Assembly: GCA_964247055.1 (NCBI GenBank)
Contig: OZ176051.1
Span: 15,004,001 to 15,068,000 of the forward strand
Direction: 5' to 3'
Length of the DNA stretch: 64,000 nucleotides
Origin: Paragordius varius
Taxonomy: Eukaryota > Nematomorpha
The translations under genes were made by a program, and so were the position numbers. The notes beneath the pieces are model-generated. The model was not told the origin of the DNA. It worked only from the letters and a program-made list of their open reading frames with translations, and ran no database searches. Position 1 is the stretch's first letter, and each line of letters starts with the position of its first letter. Positions 60,200 through 64,000 of this stretch are shown one piece after another.

Positions 60200-60660
60200 G
60201 GTCAGCTGATTTCAACGCTTTTTCAGCAAGATAACCTTATTTATCAATTCATAAACAAGGTTAGTGGTAAATTTTTTTAATTATCAAGCAATAAATTTTT
60301 AGATTTGGCCATTTTTATTTTACATTATTCTCTAAGATATTTCAATGATTGTTATATTTAGAATTTTTAAAAGTCAAGTCATCACAGAAAATCATAGAAA
60401 AATATCGTCAACTTGAGGAACATAATTATCAGTAGATTTTTTATTATGTACATTCATAATCATGATGTACCAATTCTGTTTAATAAATTTTGTGGTATAA
60501 ATATTGTAAATCAGAGCTGCATAAAAGTGTATTGCCCTAGTGCCGTTTTGATGAATGCTTATCTTATGATATCGGGTTCTGCTAATTCGAATAGATTTGA
60601 TTGAGTATTTAAAGAAGCTGAAACAATGTCCACTTTGCTTAAAGGCGTTCATAAGGGATG
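60200..60660. repeat. duplicated block, copy 2
   Basis: Matches 57440-58480 without the TTAA element. Open frames on both strands (60392-60652, 60413-60604) are not conserved with copy 1 and are not called as genes. Confidence 0.65.
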
Positions 60661-60704
60661 TTTAAAATGATAATATAGGATTTGATTGATAAAAGTTGAA
60701 AACA

Positions 60705-60800
60705 AACCAAAAAATAAGGACCAACTTAAAGTGTTCAAATTCCTTGAAATGTTCAAGGACCAACTTGAAATATTCAAGATAACTCTTGAAGTTTAAATAG
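60705..60800 (+). repeat. dispersed AAGGACCAACTTGAAGTG-type minisatellite
   Basis: Four units: AAGGACCAACTTAAAGTGTT, CAAATTCCTTGAAATGTT, CAAGGACCAACTTGAAATATT, CAAGATAACTCTTGAAGTTT. Unit length is about 19-21 bases. Confidence 0.6.
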
Positions 60801-60941
60801 TGTATTATGATGATTAATTCGTAAAATATACTGGTTATCATTTAAATTTTAAAATAATTATTTAGCCTTTTTATGGTAGGCATAAATGTGTTTATTATAC
60901 ATTTTAATTTTTTTCATAGGTGAAAAACACAATCTCTTAGC

Positions 60942-61172
60942 ATCAGAAGTGTAGCTGGGGGCCTGATAAGCGCCAGGCGCTGGGGCGCCGGATTTTAAAT
61001 TTTTTTAATATCATTTTAAACGTAGAATATTTATTATTTTAAATAATACATAAAAGTATCCCATATATGAATGGTCATCACTAAGGTTGGAATTTGACTA
61101 TTTTTTCTAAAATGCAAGGGATGCATGGAGGGGTAGGGTTTGCCAGAAATGCAAGCTACGTCTCTGCCTTGT
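60942..61172. mobile_element. possible hAT-like terminal fragment
   Basis: CAGAAGTGTAGCTGGGGGCC followed by GGCGCTGGGGCGCCGG resembles the GC-rich hAT end at 53786/55731 (CAGTGGCGTACC... GGGGCGCC). A mirrored CTACGTCTCTG lies at about 61.16-61.17 kb, but the flanking octamers do not match. Probably a worn end rather than a complete element. Confidence 0.3.
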
Positions 61173-61764
61173 ATTTAATTTTGAATCTAAATAAAATTAT
61201 CAATTGTTTTTACTCAATGATTTTATATACATCATACTATTATTAATGTTTTGTGTCCCAAATCTAAAATTTAGATAATACACAACCATAGATCCTAAGA
61301 CAAAATTATTTAAACGTTAAAATAATCAAGACTTATTTTTCTTTTAATCATAATTTTGGCAGTTTTTATAAAACCTAAAAAGTCCGGAAAACATAAAATA
61401 GATGTCATTTTTATTTAAAACGCTTAAAATGTCAGATGATGAAATGCTAATAATGATTCTGATATTTAACATAACATGTGCATTGTTAACGCTACTTATA
61501 GTTTGGATGGTTTAGATATAACTTATGCTTCGTTTAACTATGGAAATTTATACAGTAAGATAAAATTTTATTAATTTCAAAAATATATTTAATTTTTGGC
61601 TTATGCAGGAATGGTAATTTGGTAGGAAAATTGTTTGTCTTTATGAAATAAAATTTATGAAACATAAATTAAAACTGCAAAATTCCAATTTCCTAATTAT
61701 CTATACTCGGAAACTAGGGTGAATGCTTATGTTCAAATTTTAATATTAGTTTCATATATTTAAA

Positions 61765-62016
61765 TACAGTAAAAAATGATATTATACGGACTAAACGTAA
61801 AAATACAAAGACAAAAAAGTTTTTTTTAAAGGCAACCATACATTTTTAAACCTTAAATTATCCTATAATTATTTAGCAACAATCGTAAAATGTGGAATTA
61901 ATTTTTGTACCAATAAACATATTTATTTTGTCCTTTGGGGTGATTGTCTTTTAGCAAAAAATATTTGTCATTATATTTTTACGTTTTTTCCGTAGTATAA
62001 TTTCATTTTTTACTAT
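61765..62016. mobile_element. small inverted-repeat transposon, TACAGTAAAAA family (copy e)
   Basis: The left end TACAGTAAAAAATGATATTA with CGGACTAAACGTAAAAATA is mirrored by TATATTTTTACGTTTTTTCC and TTTCATTTTTTACTATGAA. About 252 bp. Confidence 0.7.
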
Positions 62017-62019
62017 GAA

Positions 62020-62541
62020 TGTTTAACATGGTGTGTCTGTCTAGAGTGCAGAGTTAAATGTTTGTCAAATCGAATTTGTCAACGTCAAATAATTCTGTCG
62101 TAGTAATGAAAAAAACAAGACTCTTCTTTTTTTCTTTTAGTCATTCAGTTTCATGTTGAGAACATTATTTTACCGTTTTAACAAATATATAACATTGATA
62201 TTTTGTACATATGCTTAATAAAATGCACAAAACGAAAATTTGCAATATGAAAAACTTAGTTTTAGTTCAACTCTAGAAACGTAACCATTAATGTTTAATT
62301 TTATAACAAATAAAATTATGGTTAGAAATCAAATTATCCAAAATCAAATTTTACTTTTGAACCATTTTCTTTTGTTCTCAGCAGGTTTTAATTAATAACC
62401 AAAATTTTTAAAGTACATTAAGAAAATCTATCAAAAAATTTTATCCTTATTTGACTTTATTTTGGATATCTGAATTAAATTTATCATCCAATTTATTATA
62501 TGTAAAAATTTTAGGAGTTTTATTTAATTTTTATATTAATT
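62020..62541. other. AT-rich intergenic DNA
   Basis: Nothing recognisable. Confidence 0.45.
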
Positions 62542-64000
62542 TTAATATAAATATGTAAACATTTTAAGCGTTTTACAGTTTGGTTGGAGGCAAAATAAGG
62601 CCATACATATATTTTTATTTTTGGTATTTGGCATTTACTAAAGCGCTTTAATCCCCATTTTTTTCCAATTGTAACAGCCTGTCCTCAATTCTGCTAATAT
62701 ATCAGTTTTTTACAAATATTGATGTATTGGAGAGGTCGAATTGCAAGATTTTAAATAGTACCGTTTTTCACATATATCCATTTTGGATTTAATGAAAAGT
62801 TTGCCAAATTTGAATTGGTGTCTCTGCATTATTGTCTACCCATTAAATACTTTTGCCTTTTAAGTGTATTAAAAGGACGCCATCTTTTGAGCTGAAATTT
62901 TATAGAAACCCTAACTCTATAAATTTAGGCTTTTTATATATTGAAAATATATCTTAAAATAATAATAAACCATAATGACTCAAATTTTATTATTATTTTT
63001 TGAATTATCCTTAATTTTCACTTTTTGCCCGATTTCAATTTTTTATTAATATTTCAAAAACTAGGTTGTAGGCAAATAAATTTTGCAGCAAATGAATACG
63101 CTCGTCATAAGTACCTCATGAAAAAAAAATTTTTGTTTTTTTGCATACAGTGTATATATATATATATATATATATATTATGATAGAAAAAATTATCAGGA
63201 ATTTCATGATACCTTAGGTTGGGTTGGCTTTACAATTTTTTTATAAAAGATATTTTGTGGAAAGTGCTCCATATCAGAAAATGGCAAAATTTGAGCACAT
63301 TTTTTAAAAAATATTAGATGAAGCAAAATGTTTCATTTCATTAAATATTACTACTATAATTTGTCATAAACTACTTAAATAAAAAACAAAACAATATTTT
63401 AGTAAAATTATAATTTTTGGAGGGGCTTCGAAGTTGCTTTTCTAAAACGTGGTTTTACGCAAAAATCCCCGGCGCGATTTAATTTCTAAATATAGTCTAT
63501 CAAAAAAAATCTTTATTAAAAAATGCATACTTTTTACAGAAATAAATTTTTAGCAAAATTTATTGAAGCGTACTTGCTTGTTTAGGCATGATGAAAACGA
63601 TTATAAATGCTATAAAAACACTTTTTCCATATATAATGATGTTGAACATTTCTATCACCTAAGAATTTAATTTTAAAAATTATTTGTATAAGTGTTTTTA
63701 TATAAAAATCACCAAAATTTGAAAGTAAACCCTTAGATTAAAATTCTGAAGCGATAGAAATAAACATTAAAATATATAGAAATGTGTTTTACATTAAAAA
63801 GCGTGTTTATAACGTTTCCATCATGTCTAGGTTGATTTAATTGGACATATGTGTTTGGTTGAATTTAAAAGCTATAAATTAATGTACAATAATGGATGCT
63901 AAAATTTATTTAAAATTCCAATTATCAGTAAATCACATGATTTAAAATAATTATTAATCACGAGGAGTGAGCCCTATAGTGTGTAATTAAAATAAAGATT
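62542..64000 (-). mobile_element. element E, copy 2, running off the window end
   Basis: The reverse complement matches 43137-47540 apart from the insertions in that copy. It lacks both the CACTR transposon and the 445-base cassette. It contains a (TA)n run near 63150-63178. The 73-codon plus frame at 63025-63246 runs through the microsatellite and is not a gene. The outer end lies beyond the window. Confidence 0.7.

Noticed and set aside
63025-63246. 73-codon plus frame at the right end
   Set aside because: It reads through a (TA)n microsatellite within element E and is not open in the other copy.

Overview
The window is gene-poor, very AT-rich nuclear DNA from an animal. Evidence: split genes with GT-AG introns, a family-A peptide-type GPCR, a secreted M13 (neprilysin-like) protein with many short exons, an APE-RT LINE, hAT transposons with 8-bp target duplications, and a Ty3/gypsy fossil. 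Short introns and a divergent secreted neprilysin-like gene fit an arthropod best, but I cannot name the species. No tRNA, rRNA, CRISPR or bacterial-style operon was seen.

Layout. 1-6.9 kb: AT-rich intergenic DNA with one possible exon (1.06-1.33 kb), a TTAA-bounded inverted-repeat element (2648-3238), one copy of a GC-rich hairpin repeat called R1 here (3926-4036), and decayed stretches resembling the two satellites that follow. 6.96-16.8 kb: two abutting satellite arrays, A (17-bp unit, A-rich) and B (about 20/43-bp units, T-rich). 19.5-21.8 kb: four R1 copies, two of them inside a roughly 640-bp tandem duplication. 22.5-23.3 kb: coding-like scraps. 26.2-28.8 kb (minus): a complete three-exon gene for a 153-residue secreted protein of unknown family, with mobile-element debris in its introns. 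30.7 kb: a lone aspartic-protease-like DTGS exon. 31.08-31.78 kb: a GC-rich island with a 165-codon frame followed by long hairpins. 33.0-34.9 kb: a large fold-back element and a decayed tandem repeat.

36.0-43.1 kb (plus): a neprilysin-like (M13) locus, assembled from exons whose phases mostly match. Its motifs follow family order from signal peptide to the C-terminal Cys pair, but the HExxH zinc site was not found. Transposons sit inside it. 43.1-47.5 kb: a three-level nest. Repeat element E is split by a CACTR-ended DNA transposon, which is split by a hAT-like element with a perfect 8-bp target duplication. 49.0-50.9 kb (minus): a small Ty3/gypsy fossil next to a GPCR that has one in-frame TGA and one frameshift. 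53.5-57.4 kb (minus): an APE-RT LINE fossil (RTE-like) cut by a hAT element carrying a decayed DUF4371-type transposase. 57.4-64 kb: a duplicated block with the second TTAA element, small inverted-repeat transposons, and a reverse copy of element E running off the window end.

Together this looks like slowly decaying, transposon-rich, low-recombination chromatin with few live genes. The best-supported intact gene is the 153-residue secreted protein. The M13 locus may be alive but non-catalytic. The GPCR looks like a pseudogene unless the two defects are assembly errors.
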